Positions 24,635 through 34,207 are shown, counted from the stretch's first letter. The stretch is DNA of 64,000 nucleotides from Pseudomonas fluorescens (GCF_902497785.1 NZ_CABVHK010000012.1:124001-188000), one strand, 5' to 3'. Made by a program: numbers and translations. The notes: generated by a model not told the origin, from the sequence alone.

Positions 24635-26634
24635 GCAGTCGCTCCTGTCATGCCCAGTGCTTCACGCACGCGGCTCTTCACCTTGACCCGATAACGTCGG
24701 TCCAGCGCCGCCAGCAACCCGCCGAAACCGGTCAGCAAGCCGCCGAACCAGATCCAGCGCACGAACGGTTTGACGTGCACGCGCACCGCCCAGGCGCCAT
24801 CGCCCAAGGGTTCGCCAAGTGCCACGTAAAGGTCACGGGTGAAACCGGCATCGATCCCGGCTTCGGTCATGACCGAATTCTGCACGGTGTACAGGCGTTT
24901 TTCCGGGTGCAGTACGCTGATTTCCTTGCCGTCGCGAATCACCCGCACGGTGCCTTTGTCCGAGGTGAAGTTAGGGCCTTCGAAGTGCTTGGCGCCTTCG
25001 AACACGAACTGGTAACCGCCCAGGTCCATGGACTCGCCCGGTGCCAGACGCAAGTCACGCTCGGCGCTGTTCTGGCTCGACAGCACGACACCGAGCGCGC
25101 ACACGGCGATGCCCAAATGCGCGATCTGCATGCCCCAATAGCTGCGGGTCAACGTCGGCAGGCCTTTGATCAGGCCTTTGTGGCGGGTCTTGTCGAAAAT
25201 GTCGCGCACACCGGCCAGCAACACCCACGCCGCGAGCATGAAGGTGGCGATCACCGCCCAGTTGAAATCGCCGTAAGCCACGCCGGCCACAACAGCCAGC
25301 GCGGCACTGCCGAGCAACACCGGGGTCAGCATGCTCACCAGCCATTTGACCGGCGTGTCTTTCCAGCGCACCAGCATGCCGACCGCCATCACCATCATCA
25401 GCAATGCCATCAACGGAATGAACAACGCGTTGAAGTACGGCGGGCCGACCGACAGCTTGGCACCGGTCATCGCATCCAGAATCAGCGGGTACAAGGTGCC
25501 AAGCAGGATCATCGACGCTGCAACGACCAGCACCAGGTTATTGCCCAGCAGCAGGGTTTCCCGGGACCAGAGGTTGAAGCCGACCTGGCTCTTGACCACT
25601 GGCGCGCGCAGGGCGAACAACGTCAGCGAACCACCGACCACGAACAGCAGGAAAATCAGGATGAACACGCCGCGCTCAGGGTCTGAGGCAAACGCGTGAA
25701 CCGACGTCAGTACGCCGGAACGCACGAGGAAAGTCCCGAGCAAGCTCAACGAGAACGCGGCGATGGCCAGCAACACCGTCCAGCTCTTGAACACACCGCG
25801 TTTTTCGGTGACCGCCAGCGAGTGAATCAACGCTGTACCGACCAGCCAAGGCATGAACGATGCGTTTTCCACCGGGTCCCAGAACCACCAGCCGCCCCAG
25901 CCCAGTTCGTAATACGCCCACCACGAACCGAGGGTGATGCCGATGCCGAGGAAGGCCCAGGCGACGATGGTCCACGGACGCGACCAGCGCGCCCACGCGG
26001 CATCAAGGCGACCGCCCAACAGCGCGGCGATGGCGAACGCGAAGGCCACGGAGAAACCGACATAACCCATGTACAGCATCGGTGGGTGAACGATCAGGCC
26101 AATGTCTTGCAGCAGCGGATTGAGGTCTCGACCGTCCGCCGGAATTTGCGGCAGGATCCGGGCGAACGGGTTGGAGGTGAGGATCAGGAACAGCAGGAAA
26201 CCCGTGCTGATCATGCCCATCACCGCCAACACCCGGGCCAGCATCACTTGCGGCAACTGCCGGGAGAACACCGACACCGCGAAGGTCCAGCCGCCGAGGA
26301 TCAACGCCCACAACAGCAACGAACCTTCATGCGCGCCCCACACGGCGCTGAATTTGTAGTACCACGGCAGCGCGCTGTTGGAGTTGCTGGCGACGTAGGC
26401 GACGGAAAAATCATCGGCCATGAACGCGTAGGTCAGGCAACCGAAGGCAAACAGCAGAAAGGCAAACTGGCCCCAGGCCGCCGGCTGAGCGAGGCTCATC
26501 CACAAGCGGTCACCGCGCCAGGCGCCGAGCAAGGGCACCACGGCTTGAACCAGCGCGAAACACAGCGCCAGAATCATCGCCAAATGGCCCAGTTCAGGGA
26601 TAAACAGCCCTGAGCTATAAAGTGCGGATGTCAT
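24631..26634 (-). CDS. ccmF: Haem lyase subunit CcmF
   Basis: A 667-residue polytopic membrane protein that attaches haem to apocytochrome c with CcmH and CcmI. The tryptophan-rich WWD domain is GWGGWWFWDPVENASFMPW (about residues 225-243), and conserved histidines lie in the periplasmic loops (GAHEGSLLLW, IVHPPMLYMG, HSLAVTEKRG). The length is typical. Confidence 0.97.
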   Translation of the reverse strand: MTSALYSSGLFIPELGHLAMILALCFALVQAVVPLLGAWRGDRLWMSLAQPAAWGQFAFLLFAFGCLTYAFMADDFSVAYVASNSNSALPWYYKFSAVWGAHEGSLLLWALILGGWTFAVSVFSRQLPQVMLARVLAVMGMISTGFLLFLILTSNPFARILPQIPADGRDLNPLLQDIGLIVHPPMLYMGYVGFSVAFAFAIAALLGGRLDAAWARWSRPWTIVAWAFLGIGITLGSWWAYYELGWGGWWFWDPVENASFMPWLVGTALIHSLAVTEKRGVFKSWTVLLAIAAFSLSLLGTFLVRSGVLTSVHAFASDPERGVFILIFLLFVVGGSLTLFALRAPVVKSQVGFNLWSRETLLLGNNLVLVVAASMILLGTLYPLILDAMTGAKLSVGPPYFNALFIPLMALLMMVMAVGMLVRWKDTPVKWLVSMLTPVLLGSAALAVVAGVAYGDFNWAVIATFMLAAWVLLAGVRDIFDKTRHKGLIKGLPTLTRSYWGMQIAHLGIAVCALGVVLSSQNSAERDLRLAPGESMDLGGYQFVFEGAKHFEGPNFTSDKGTVRVIRDGKEISVLHPEKRLYTVQNSVMTEAGIDAGFTRDLYVALGEPLGDGAWAVRVHVKPFVRWIWFGGLLTGFGGLLAALDRRYRVKVKSRVREALGMTGATA

Positions 26635-26637
26635 CGA

Positions 26638-27093
26638 TCAACCCTCCTTCGCGGGCGTTGGAGCCGATTGACCACTGTCTTTCAGAGCCTTGGTCACTTC
26701 TGGCGGCATGTACTTCTCGTCGTGCTTGGCCAGCACTTCGTCGGCCACCACCACGCCGTCGGCGTTGATTTTGCCGAGGGCAACGATGCCCTGCCCTTCG
26801 CGGAACAGGTCCGGAAGGATGCCGCGGTAACTGATGGTCACGGACTTTTTGAAGTCGGTAACTACGAATTTGACGTCCAGCGAGTCGCCGGAACGTTGCA
26901 GCGAACCTTTCTCGACCATGCCGCCCGCACGAATGCGCGTGTCTTGCGGCGCTTCACCGTTAGCGATTTGCGTCGGCGTGTAAAACAGATTGATGTTCTG
27001 CTGCAGGGCGCTCAGGGCCAGGCCAACGGCAGCGCCGACACCGACGAGGATCGCGAGAATGATGATAAGACGCTTTTTGCGCAGCGGATTCAC
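26638..27093 (-). CDS. ccmE: Haem chaperone CcmE
   Basis: A 151-residue periplasmic haem carrier with an N-terminal anchor (about 8-28). Haem is bound covalently at His124 in the HxxxY motif AKHDEKYMP with Tyr128. It overlaps ccmD by four bases and is followed after three bases by ccmF. Confidence 0.97.
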   Translation of the reverse strand: MNPLRKKRLIIILAILVGVGAAVGLALSALQQNINLFYTPTQIANGEAPQDTRIRAGGMVEKGSLQRSGDSLDVKFVVTDFKKSVTISYRGILPDLFREGQGIVALGKINADGVVVADEVLAKHDEKYMPPEVTKALKDSGQSAPTPAKEG

Positions 27094-27266
27094 TTGCCGT
27101 TCTCCCGGCGCAGACGACGCGCCTCTTGTTGCAGATACCGCTTGCGGGCCAGGATCGGCGCCGCCACGTTGAGGGCCAGCACTGCCAGGCAGATGCCATA
27201 GGCTGACCAGACATACAGGCCATGATGGCCCATGGCGAGGAAGTCGCCGAATGAAGCAAAACTCAT
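27090..27266 (-). CDS. ccmD: Haem exporter protein CcmD
   Basis: A 58-residue single-pass membrane protein that helps release holo-CcmE from the CcmABC complex. It begins MSFASFGDFLAMGHHGLYVW, the usual CcmD start, and ends in a basic tail (KRYLQQEARRLRRENGK). The start overlaps the ccmC stop by four bases, which decides it over a longer reading. Confidence 0.94.
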   Translation of the reverse strand: MSFASFGDFLAMGHHGLYVWSAYGICLAVLALNVAAPILARKRYLQQEARRLRRENGK

Positions 27267-28018
27267 CGAGCGGCCTCCAGGGTGTTCTGCACTTCGGCTT
27301 TCACCCAACTGGCACGAGCCTCTCGCTTGAGCACTTCAAGGCGCATGCGCAGCAACAACACGGCGCCGAAGAAACAGTAGAAACCCAGCACCGTCAGCAG
27401 CAGTGGCAGCCACATTTCGACCGGCATCGCCGGTTTTTCGGTGAGGGTGAACGTCGCGCCCTGGTGCAGGGTGTTCCACCACTCCACCGAGTATTTGATG
27501 ATCGGGATGTTGATCACGCCGACGATGGCCAACACCGCGCAGGCCTTGGCCGCGCTGTCACGATTACTGATGGCGTTGCCCAGCGCAATGAGACCGAAGT
27601 ACAGAAATAGCAGGATCAACATGGACGTAAGTCGTGCATCCCAGACCCACCACGAACCCCAGGTCGGCTTGCCCCAGATCGCGCCGGTGACTAGCGCCAC
27701 GGCGGTCATCCACGCACCGATCGGTGCCGCGCACTGCAGGGCAACGTCGGCCAGTTTCATTTTCCACACCAGCCCGACGATGCCGCACACCGCCAGCATC
27801 ACATACACCGATTGCGCCAGCATCGCGGCAGGAACGTGGATATAGATGATGCGAAAGCTGTTGCCTTGCTGGTAGTCGGGCGGCGCGAAGGCCAGGCCCC
27901 AAACGACGCCAACGCCAATCAGCAGCAATGCAGCGATGCTCAGCCACGGCAGCAGTTTACCGCTGATGCCGTAAAACCATTTCGGTGAGCCGAGCTTATG
28001 AAACCAGGTCCAGTTCAT
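27263..28018 (-). CDS. ccmC: Haem exporter/handling protein CcmC
   Basis: A 251-residue membrane protein that loads haem onto CcmE. It has six hydrophobic segments and the WWD motif TWGSWWVWDARLTS, flanked by histidines in periplasmic loops (YIHVPAAML). Start MNWTWFHKLG was chosen; an upstream ATG would add five residues. Confidence 0.96.
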   Translation of the reverse strand: MNWTWFHKLGSPKWFYGISGKLLPWLSIAALLLIGVGVVWGLAFAPPDYQQGNSFRIIYIHVPAAMLAQSVYVMLAVCGIVGLVWKMKLADVALQCAAPIGAWMTAVALVTGAIWGKPTWGSWWVWDARLTSMLILLFLYFGLIALGNAISNRDSAAKACAVLAIVGVINIPIIKYSVEWWNTLHQGATFTLTEKPAMPVEMWLPLLLTVLGFYCFFGAVLLLRMRLEVLKREARASWVKAEVQNTLEAAR

Positions 28019-28115
28019 TACTGTTTCCATCACGGTTGCTGTTCGCCATCACGAGCAGCCCAGGGTCTGTCTTTTTTTCAAAAGAAAGCGATCAAAAAAT
28101 GATCAGACCTCATTA

Positions 28116-28784
28116 TTATTCGCCGACGCTAATCTTCAGGCCAGCAGCTATTGCAAACGGTGTCAGGGTTATCGCCAGGGCGGTCAGGCTACCAAGCCAC
28201 AGGAGATAACCGGTCGCCGGCATGCCCTGCAATGCCGCCTGCAAGGCGCCACTGCCGAGAATCAACACCGGGATGTACAGCGGCAGAATCAGCAACGCCA
28301 GCAACAGGCCACCCCGCTTCAATCCCACCGTCAGCGCTGCGCCTACTGCACCGAGCAGGCTCAGCACCGGTGTACCCAGCAACAGGGAAAGCAGCAACAC
28401 CGGCAGACAGGCGGTTGGCAAACCGAGCATCAACGCCAGCAGTGGAGCGAGCAATACCAGTGCCAGGCCAGAGAAGGCCCAGTGTGCCAGTACCTTGGCC
28501 AATACCAGAAGAGGCAGGGGGTGCGACGAAAGGACCCACTGTTCGAGTGAACCGTCCTCGAAATCACTGCGGAAAAGCCCGTCCAGCGAGAGCAGGACCG
28601 ATAAAAGGGCCGCGACCCAGACCAACCCCGGAGACAAGGTTTGCAACAATTGAGACTCCGGGCCGACCGCCAGCGGAAACAGTGCAACCACGATGGCGAA
28701 GAATACCAGCGGGTTGGCCAACTCCGCCGGACGACGGAACAGCAAGCGAGCCTCACGGGCGACCAGCAGGCCGAAAACACTCAT
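28116..28784 (-). CDS. ccmB: Haem exporter permease CcmB
   Basis: A 222-residue integral membrane subunit of the CcmAB ABC complex, with about six hydrophobic segments. The start MSVFGLLVAREARLLFRRPAEL in essence and the RSDFEDGSLEQWVLSSHPL loop are typical. It overlaps ccmA by four bases; a gap of 97 bp separates it from ccmC. Confidence 0.96.
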   Translation of the reverse strand: MSVFGLLVAREARLLFRRPAELANPLVFFAIVVALFPLAVGPESQLLQTLSPGLVWVAALLSVLLSLDGLFRSDFEDGSLEQWVLSSHPLPLLVLAKVLAHWAFSGLALVLLAPLLALMLGLPTACLPVLLLSLLLGTPVLSLLGAVGAALTVGLKRGGLLLALLILPLYIPVLILGSGALQAALQGMPATGYLLWLGSLTALAITLTPFAIAAGLKISVGE

Positions 28785-29416
28785 ACGGTCCAGTTTCCTA
28801 GATCGATGTCGCGGTAACCGGTCGGCATCCGGGTCAGTGTGTGGTGCGTGGTCAGCACCACCATGCCACCGCGCTCACAGTGTGCAGCCAGGTGGTCTTC
28901 GAGTTGCGCGACGCCTTGTTTGTCGAGGGCGGTGAACGGCTCGTCTAGGATCCACAGCGGCGGGCTGTCCAGGTACAAACGGGCGAGTGCCACGCGACGT
29001 TGCTGGCCGGCAGACAGGGTGTGACAGGGAACATCCTCAAAACCGCGCAGCCCGACCGCACCGAGGGCGTCCCGAATGGCTTCAAGGGACGCCGGGTGAT
29101 GCAGGGCGCAGAGCCAGCTGAGGTTTTCTTCCGGGGTCAGCAAATCCTTGATGCCGGCGGCATGCCCGATCCACAGCAGATTGCGCGCCAGTTCACTGCG
29201 TTGCTCGTTCAACGGCTGACCGTTGAGCAGTACATGACCGGCAGTCGGTTGCATCAGACCGGACAACAGCCTTAAAAGACTGGTCTTGCCGCTGCCGTTC
29301 GGGCCACTGATTTGCAACATTTCGCCACTGGCCAGTCTCAATTCGAGATTTTCGAAGAGCAGCCGAAGGTCTCGCTCACAGGCGAGGGCAACGGTTTGCA
29401 GGACAGGACTGGTCAA
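28781..29416 (-). CDS. ccmA: Haem exporter ATPase CcmA
   Basis: A 211-residue ABC ATPase driving release of holo-CcmE. The Walker A motif is GPNGSGKT (38-45), the signature TLSAGQQRRVALARL and the Walker B LWILDEPFTALD. It is first in the ccmA-I operon, whose promoter should lie in the 196-bp gap before the divergent FliK-like gene. Confidence 0.97.
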   Translation of the reverse strand: MTSPVLQTVALACERDLRLLFENLELRLASGEMLQISGPNGSGKTSLLRLLSGLMQPTAGHVLLNGQPLNEQRSELARNLLWIGHAAGIKDLLTPEENLSWLCALHHPASLEAIRDALGAVGLRGFEDVPCHTLSAGQQRRVALARLYLDSPPLWILDEPFTALDKQGVAQLEDHLAAHCERGGMVVLTTHHTLTRMPTGYRDIDLGNWTV

Positions 29417-29612
29417 GAGATCACGGGCCTTTACGGTTCAAGTCGGCAGCGGCGCGGCCGCTAAAGAGATGCAGCATAGATACATTGGCGGCCTGTTCTA
29501 GAGAGCTGCGTCAAACAAATGCTATGTTTTCGCCACTCCGGGAAAGACGGGCGGCATTATACATGCCATGCCCTACTCTAAAGAGGGCAATTTCTTCAGG
29601 TTGTGACCGCGT

Positions 29613-31187
29613 ATGACAGGCGAAATGAACATCCTCCCGCTACCGCAAACCACACCGACGACTTCACGGCCGTCAGTGCTGAGTAGCGAATTGCTGACGC
29701 TGCTCAAACCGATGGAGGGCCTGATCACTCCCGGGCAAACTGCCAGGGCCGAAGTGTTGTCGCTCAAGCAGGCAGATCAGACCTTTCAGTTGCTGCTCAA
29801 GGTCACCCTTGAGAGCGGCCGGCAAACCACCGTTCAGGCCAGCAGCAGTCAACCGTTGCCGCAGGGCACGAACATCGCGATCACTCAGCCGTCGGCCAGC
29901 AACCTGGCGATCACCGTGCAGCAGGCCATCGCCTCCAGTGTCGCCGCCCTCACCCGCATCGACACCACGCAACTGCCGGCGGGCACGCTGCTGCAAGGCA
30001 AGGTGCTGACCTCTCAGGTGATGCCGCAAGTGCCGGGCCAGCCGACAGTGTTTCGCTCGCTGGTGAGCCTGCTCAACACGTCGCTCAGTGGCAGCACCCT
30101 GAGCCTCGACAGCCCGACGCCCTTGCGCATTGGCACCTTGCTGAGCGCGCTGGTACAAGACACCCAGACCCTCAAATTCGTCCCACTGAGCAATCGTCAG
30201 GAACAACTGGCGGTCACCCAACAACTGGTCAGTCAGCAAAGCCGACAGGGCTCGCTGGATGGCCTGCTCAAACTCCTGCAAAACCTGCCGACTTCAAATC
30301 AGACCTCAAGCGACCTGCGCGCCGCCGTGGACAAACTGCTCGCCGGGCTACCGGACGTACAGCAATTGAGCACGCCTAAAGGTCTGGCGCTGGCCCTGGC
30401 CAACAGCGGCCTGTTCCTCGAAGCCAAGCTGCTCGCCGGGCAAAATCCGACGCTGGCTCCGGACATGAAAGGCGATCTGCTCAAACTGATCGCGCAACTG
30501 ACACCGGGGCTGCCGGGCAACACCAATCTCAACGCAATTATTGCTGCCAACACCCTGGCCCAAGCCATGCCGAATTTCGTACGCAGCGCTCTGGGCATGC
30601 TTGGTCAGGTCAGCGCCAAACCGCAGCCGACCAGCTTTCCTTTACCGGAGCGCTTCCTGCAAAGCATGGACGGCGAGGATGATCTTGAGCATTTGCTGCG
30701 GCTGGCCGCTGCCGCGGTGTCGCGCCTGCAAAGCCATCAACTGTCGAGCCTGGAGCAGACCGGCGTCACCGACGATGGTCGCTTGATGAGCACCTGGCAG
30801 CTGGAAATCCCGATGCGCAACCTGCAGGACATCGTGCCGTTGCAGGTGAAGTTTCAGCGCGAGGAAGCACCAGAAAAAGACGAGCCCCATGAACGCCGCG
30901 ATGAACGCGAGCCGAAGCAACAATTGTGGCGCGTCGAGCTGGCTTTCGACATGGAACCGCTGGGCCCGTTGCAGATTCAGGCGCAGTTGATTCAGGGCAG
31001 CCTGTCCAGTCAGCTGTGGGCCGAACGGCCTTACACCGCCAGCCTGATCGAGAGCAATCTGGCGGCGCTGCGCGAACGCTTGCTGACGTGCGGGCTGAAC
31101 GTCGGCGATCTCGATTGCCACCTCGGCACACCGCCGCAAGGTCCCAAAACCCGTCTGGAACAACGCTGGGTCGACGAAACCGCATGA
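29613..31187 (+). CDS. FliK-like protein (second flagellar hook-length-control homologue)
   Basis: A 524-residue protein. The N-terminal two thirds are rich in Gln, Ser, Thr and Leu; the C-terminal part (about 375-510) resembles the FliK C-terminal domain, with WQLEIPMRNLQDIVPLQVKF and WRVELAFDMEPLGPLQIQAQ. The true flagellar fliK is elsewhere in this window, so this is a paralogue. In P. aeruginosa the equivalent pair is PA1474-PA1473. Its stop overlaps the start of the FlhB-tail gene as ATGA. Function is unproven; I infer a role in switching export specificity or length sensing. Confidence 0.82.
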   Translation: MTGEMNILPLPQTTPTTSRPSVLSSELLTLLKPMEGLITPGQTARAEVLSLKQADQTFQLLLKVTLESGRQTTVQASSSQPLPQGTNIAITQPSASNLAITVQQAIASSVAALTRIDTTQLPAGTLLQGKVLTSQVMPQVPGQPTVFRSLVSLLNTSLSGSTLSLDSPTPLRIGTLLSALVQDTQTLKFVPLSNRQEQLAVTQQLVSQQSRQGSLDGLLKLLQNLPTSNQTSSDLRAAVDKLLAGLPDVQQLSTPKGLALALANSGLFLEAKLLAGQNPTLAPDMKGDLLKLIAQLTPGLPGNTNLNAIIAANTLAQAMPNFVRSALGMLGQVSAKPQPTSFPLPERFLQSMDGEDDLEHLLRLAAAAVSRLQSHQLSSLEQTGVTDDGRLMSTWQLEIPMRNLQDIVPLQVKFQREEAPEKDEPHERRDEREPKQQLWRVELAFDMEPLGPLQIQAQLIQGSLSSQLWAERPYTASLIESNLAALRERLLTCGLNVGDLDCHLGTPPQGPKTRLEQRWVDETA

Positions 31188-31513
31188 GAAATCCCGAGAC
31201 GCCACGCCAGGCCATCGCCCTCAAATACGACGGCACCCACGCCCCTACCCTCACCGCCAAGGGCGACGAAGCTCTGGCGGAAGAAATCCTCAAGATCGCC
31301 CGTGATTATGAAGTGCCGATTTACGAAAATGCCGAACTGGTGAGACTGCTGGCGAAGATGGAGCTGGGGGACAGCATTCCGCAGGAGTTGTATCGCACGA
31401 TTGCCGAGATTATTGCGTTTGCGTGGAATTTGAAGGGCAAGTTTCCCGAGGGGCAGGATCCGGATGCGCCGATGATCGAGAAGGATATTACTGATCGCGG
31501 GGATGATTACTGA
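31184..31513 (+). CDS. Stand-alone FlhB C-terminal (FlhB-CC) domain protein
   Basis: A 109-residue soluble protein. AIALKYDGTHAPTLTAKG aligns with AVALKYDAEKGGAPVLLAKG of the full FlhB encoded in the same window, starting just after the NPTH self-cleavage site, and the rest follows the FlhB tail (PIYENAELVRLLAKMELGDSIPQELY). It has no membrane part. It resembles the FlhX-type proteins that can replace the cleaved FlhB tail. It is coupled to the FliK-like gene by a four-base overlap, so the two probably act together. Confidence 0.88.
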   Translation: MRNPETPRQAIALKYDGTHAPTLTAKGDEALAEEILKIARDYEVPIYENAELVRLLAKMELGDSIPQELYRTIAEIIAFAWNLKGKFPEGQDPDAPMIEKDITDRGDDY

Positions 31514-31530
31514 TTCGACATTTCATGCAA

Positions 31531-31600
31531 AAAAGATCGCAGCCTTCGGCAGCTCCTACGCGAGATACCTTGTAGGAGCTGCCGAAGACCGCGATCCTTC
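31531..31600. repeat. REP pair after the FlhB-tail gene
   Basis: GTAGGAGCTGCCGAAG-type inverted pair with a very short loop; the right arm has a few substitutions (GACCGCGATC). Confidence 0.85.
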
Positions 31601-31753
31601 GACTTTGACTCCTCGCTTTGCAGCGATCGCGCCACCTGCAACAATTTCATGACCACTTGTCGCTTCTGTCAAATCTGACAGTAGCCAGCGCCACTCCCAG
31701 AGACTCTGATAGCTGAATTTGCAACAGAGATTGCCTCAAGGAGACGCACTGTC

Positions 31754-33166
31754 ATGAACCCTACATCGTCGGGCTCCGGCCAGAATCAACATGCAAAGAG
31801 CGCAGGCAAGTTCGTCGTCATGGGCGCACGGTGTTGCAATAGTGCGATTGGCGCGTTCCATCCCCGCAGTTGGAGGCTTGTATCGCTGGACGCCGACACC
31901 CTGGAGCCGACGGTCGTCAGTTGGCATTACAAACATGGCGGGCGGCCTGTCATGGGCAACGACTTTTTTGACACCCAGCCCGATCAGCACCTGATCGTAA
32001 GTTCAGGCACAGAGCGCATGACTCTTAATCCGTTGAACATCAGCGCTAATTTCCCGGCGATGTGCGCGCGGCGTGATGATCAATATTTGCATGCCTGGGG
32101 CTGGGCCGAGTTCGGTGGCGAACTCCCCGAAGAGATAAAAAAAATAAAGGACGCGGTGCAAATAGAATCATCGATGGCCGCTTTTGCCGTAAGGCGCGCC
32201 AACGGTAGCGTGCGGGCGTGGGGGAGTCCATTGAACCCAAGTTCGCTTGTACCGGCAGACATCGCCGCACTGACCAATATTGTTGGAATCTTCGGGGGCA
32301 ATTATGTGTTTGTTGCTCTGCTGACGACTGGACAAGTTGTTGCGTGGGGATTGGAGGAAGCGGGTGGCAAGTTACCAGACAAGATTGCCACGCTGACCGA
32401 TGTTGTAGGTGCTGTAGGCACCCAACACGCGTTTGCAGTCCTACGTCGAACCGGTCAAGTCGACGCATGGGGCGACCCGGACAATGGCGGTGAATTGCCG
32501 GAAGAAATCCGTCAATTAAGGGACGTAGTGCAAATAGCCCACTCCGGCAGGAATTTCGCCGTACGCCGCGCCAATGGACAACTGGCCGTATGGGGACGCA
32601 GGACTGCTCTTCCTCCGATACCGGAAGATATTGTCAACTTGGATGACATCGTTGATATCGCGGGTAAATCTGGCGCTATCGCGGTGCGCAGGGCCAATGG
32701 ACAGATCAAGGCTTGGGGTATGACGCAACGCGACACGCCTCCCGAGGAAATTGCCGACCTCACCGACATCGTGCATGTCACTAGCACCTCCTACTCCTTC
32801 ATTGCATTGCGCGCCAATGGCCGGATAGTCACGTGGGGGGACGGCATAGCATCTGTGGTGCCGGAAAATATCGCGCCATTGTCGGACATCGTGGCGATCA
32901 CCACCAACCATGAAGCAGCCGTGGTTTTGCGTAGCAGTGGTGAAGCCATCGCCTTCGGCGACCCCGAGACAGGTGGTGACAGTTCAGGCGTTTCACACCT
33001 GCTAACCAATGTGCGGGCGGTCTTTGCGGGAACCAATACATTTGTAGCCTTGACGATGGACAACAGAGTGATCGCCTGGGGTGACCCGCAAAAAGGAGGC
33101 ACCGGCGAGCAAAAAGCACTCTATGGCTTGATTTCCTATGCCGGGAAACTACAAATAAATCTCTGA
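31754..33166 (+). CDS. RCC1-like beta-propeller repeat protein, function unknown
   Basis: A 470-residue protein with about nine repeats of roughly 41 residues from residue 105 on, each of the form FAVRRANGQVxAWG followed by LPEEI and LxDIV. This resembles RCC1/Alpha-tubulin-suppressor repeats, but shorter than eukaryotic RCC1 blades. The N-terminal 100 residues include GARCCNSAIG and SWHYKHGGRPVMGND and lack a signal peptide. It sits alone between REP pairs, interrupting the usual neighbourhood of flagellar genes. I cannot assign a function; binding to a protein or nucleic acid is an inference from the fold. Confidence 0.75.
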   Translation: MNPTSSGSGQNQHAKSAGKFVVMGARCCNSAIGAFHPRSWRLVSLDADTLEPTVVSWHYKHGGRPVMGNDFFDTQPDQHLIVSSGTERMTLNPLNISANFPAMCARRDDQYLHAWGWAEFGGELPEEIKKIKDAVQIESSMAAFAVRRANGSVRAWGSPLNPSSLVPADIAALTNIVGIFGGNYVFVALLTTGQVVAWGLEEAGGKLPDKIATLTDVVGAVGTQHAFAVLRRTGQVDAWGDPDNGGELPEEIRQLRDVVQIAHSGRNFAVRRANGQLAVWGRRTALPPIPEDIVNLDDIVDIAGKSGAIAVRRANGQIKAWGMTQRDTPPEEIADLTDIVHVTSTSYSFIALRANGRIVTWGDGIASVVPENIAPLSDIVAITTNHEAAVVLRSSGEAIAFGDPETGGDSSGVSHLLTNVRAVFAGTNTFVALTMDNRVIAWGDPQKGGTGEQKALYGLISYAGKLQINL

Positions 33167-33177
33167 CATTGATGCAG

Positions 33178-33250
33178 AAAAGATCGCAGCCTTCGGCAGC
33201 TCCTACGCGAGATTCCCGGTAGGAGCCGCCGAAGGCTGCGATCTTTTGAT
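33178..33250. repeat. REP pair between the RCC1-like gene and the DUF2802 gene
   Basis: AAGATCGCAGCCTTCGGCAG faces its inverted copy with a short loop; the structure ends four bases before the DUF2802 stop codon. Confidence 0.9.
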
Positions 33251-33253
33251 CTT

Positions 33254-33646
33254 TCAGTTCTTGTGCAACTTGCGCATCAACTCCGCCTCGGCCTGGGTCA
33301 ACCCGCAGGACTGAGTCAGTTCATCCGCGGTAGCGCCCATCCCGACCAATCGTGCCGCCTGGGCAAACGACAGGCTCGACGGGTCGCGCTGCTCAAGCTG
33401 AGCCAGCTTGTCCGGCAACGGGCCGACGACCGCGCGCAGCTCATGCAAGTCTTCACCCATGCGCACGTTGCCGCTCTGGTAGTTGTCGACGCGCTTGCCC
33501 AGGTCCTTAATGCGCTGATCGCGCAGCGCATCGCCTTCAGCCTGTTGCGCGGCGATCAGCCGCTGACCGCGTATGTACGCCAGAAACATCGCCAGCGTGC
33601 CTGCCCAGAAGAGGAACAGGACAATGACCGCAACCTCAAGAATCAA
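33254..33646 (-). CDS. DUF2802 membrane-anchored protein at the end of the chemotaxis operon
   Basis: A 130-residue protein with one N-terminal membrane helix (about 3-24), a coiled-coil-like middle (LIAAQQAEGDALRDQRIKDL) and a C-terminal helical domain that looks like a small helix-turn-helix (SFAQAARLVGMGATADEL, CGLTQAEAELM). The family regularly follows cheW in Pseudomonas flagellar clusters. Function unknown. It lies directly against cheW. Confidence 0.85.
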   Translation of the reverse strand: MILEVAVIVLFLFWAGTLAMFLAYIRGQRLIAAQQAEGDALRDQRIKDLGKRVDNYQSGNVRMGEDLHELRAVVGPLPDKLAQLEQRDPSSLSFAQAARLVGMGATADELTQSCGLTQAEAELMRKLHKN

Positions 33647-34132
33647 TCAGATGTTCTCCAGGTCCGACCATTCTTCTTCGCTCATCATCTTGTCCAGCTC
33701 GACCAGAATCAGCAATTCGTTGTTCTTGTTGCACACGCCCTGAATGAACTTGGCGGACTCTTCGTTACCCACGTTCGGCGCGGTTTCGATTTCCGACTGA
33801 CGCAGGTAAACCACTTCGGCAACGCTGTCGACCATGATGCCGACCACTTGCTTGTCGGCTTCGATGATGACGATCCGGGTGTTGTCGCTGATTTCGGCAT
33901 TCATCAGGCCGAAGCGCTGACGGGTGTCGATTACGGTGACCACATTACCGCGCAGGTTGATGATACCCAGCACGTAGCTCGGGGCACCCGGGACCGGAGC
34001 GATTTCGGTGTAACGCAGGACTTCCTGAACGCGCATCACGTTGATGCCGTAGGTTTCATTGTCCAGTTTGAAGGTTACCCATTGCAGGATCGGATCTTCG
34101 GAACCTTTTGCAGACGACGCCTTATCATTCAT
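33647..34132 (-). CDS. cheW: Chemotaxis coupling protein CheW
   Basis: A 161-residue adaptor linking chemoreceptors to CheA. The CheW domain spans about 17-155 with VTFKLDNETYGINVMRVQEVL, LGIINLRGNVVTVIDTRQRFG and VDSVAEVVYL. Start MNDKASSAKG is preferred; a longer reading would add 18 residues. It follows parP in the leftward cheA operon. Confidence 0.95.
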   Translation of the reverse strand: MNDKASSAKGSEDPILQWVTFKLDNETYGINVMRVQEVLRYTEIAPVPGAPSYVLGIINLRGNVVTVIDTRQRFGLMNAEISDNTRIVIIEADKQVVGIMVDSVAEVVYLRQSEIETAPNVGNEESAKFIQGVCNKNNELLILVELDKMMSEEEWSDLENI

Positions 34133-34207
34133 ACCCTGACCCCTCGAAAAACCGCCCTTGGCGGTGTGTGTTCGGTGCGACGGCAAGTCACTTTGCCCCG
34201 CGTGTTT

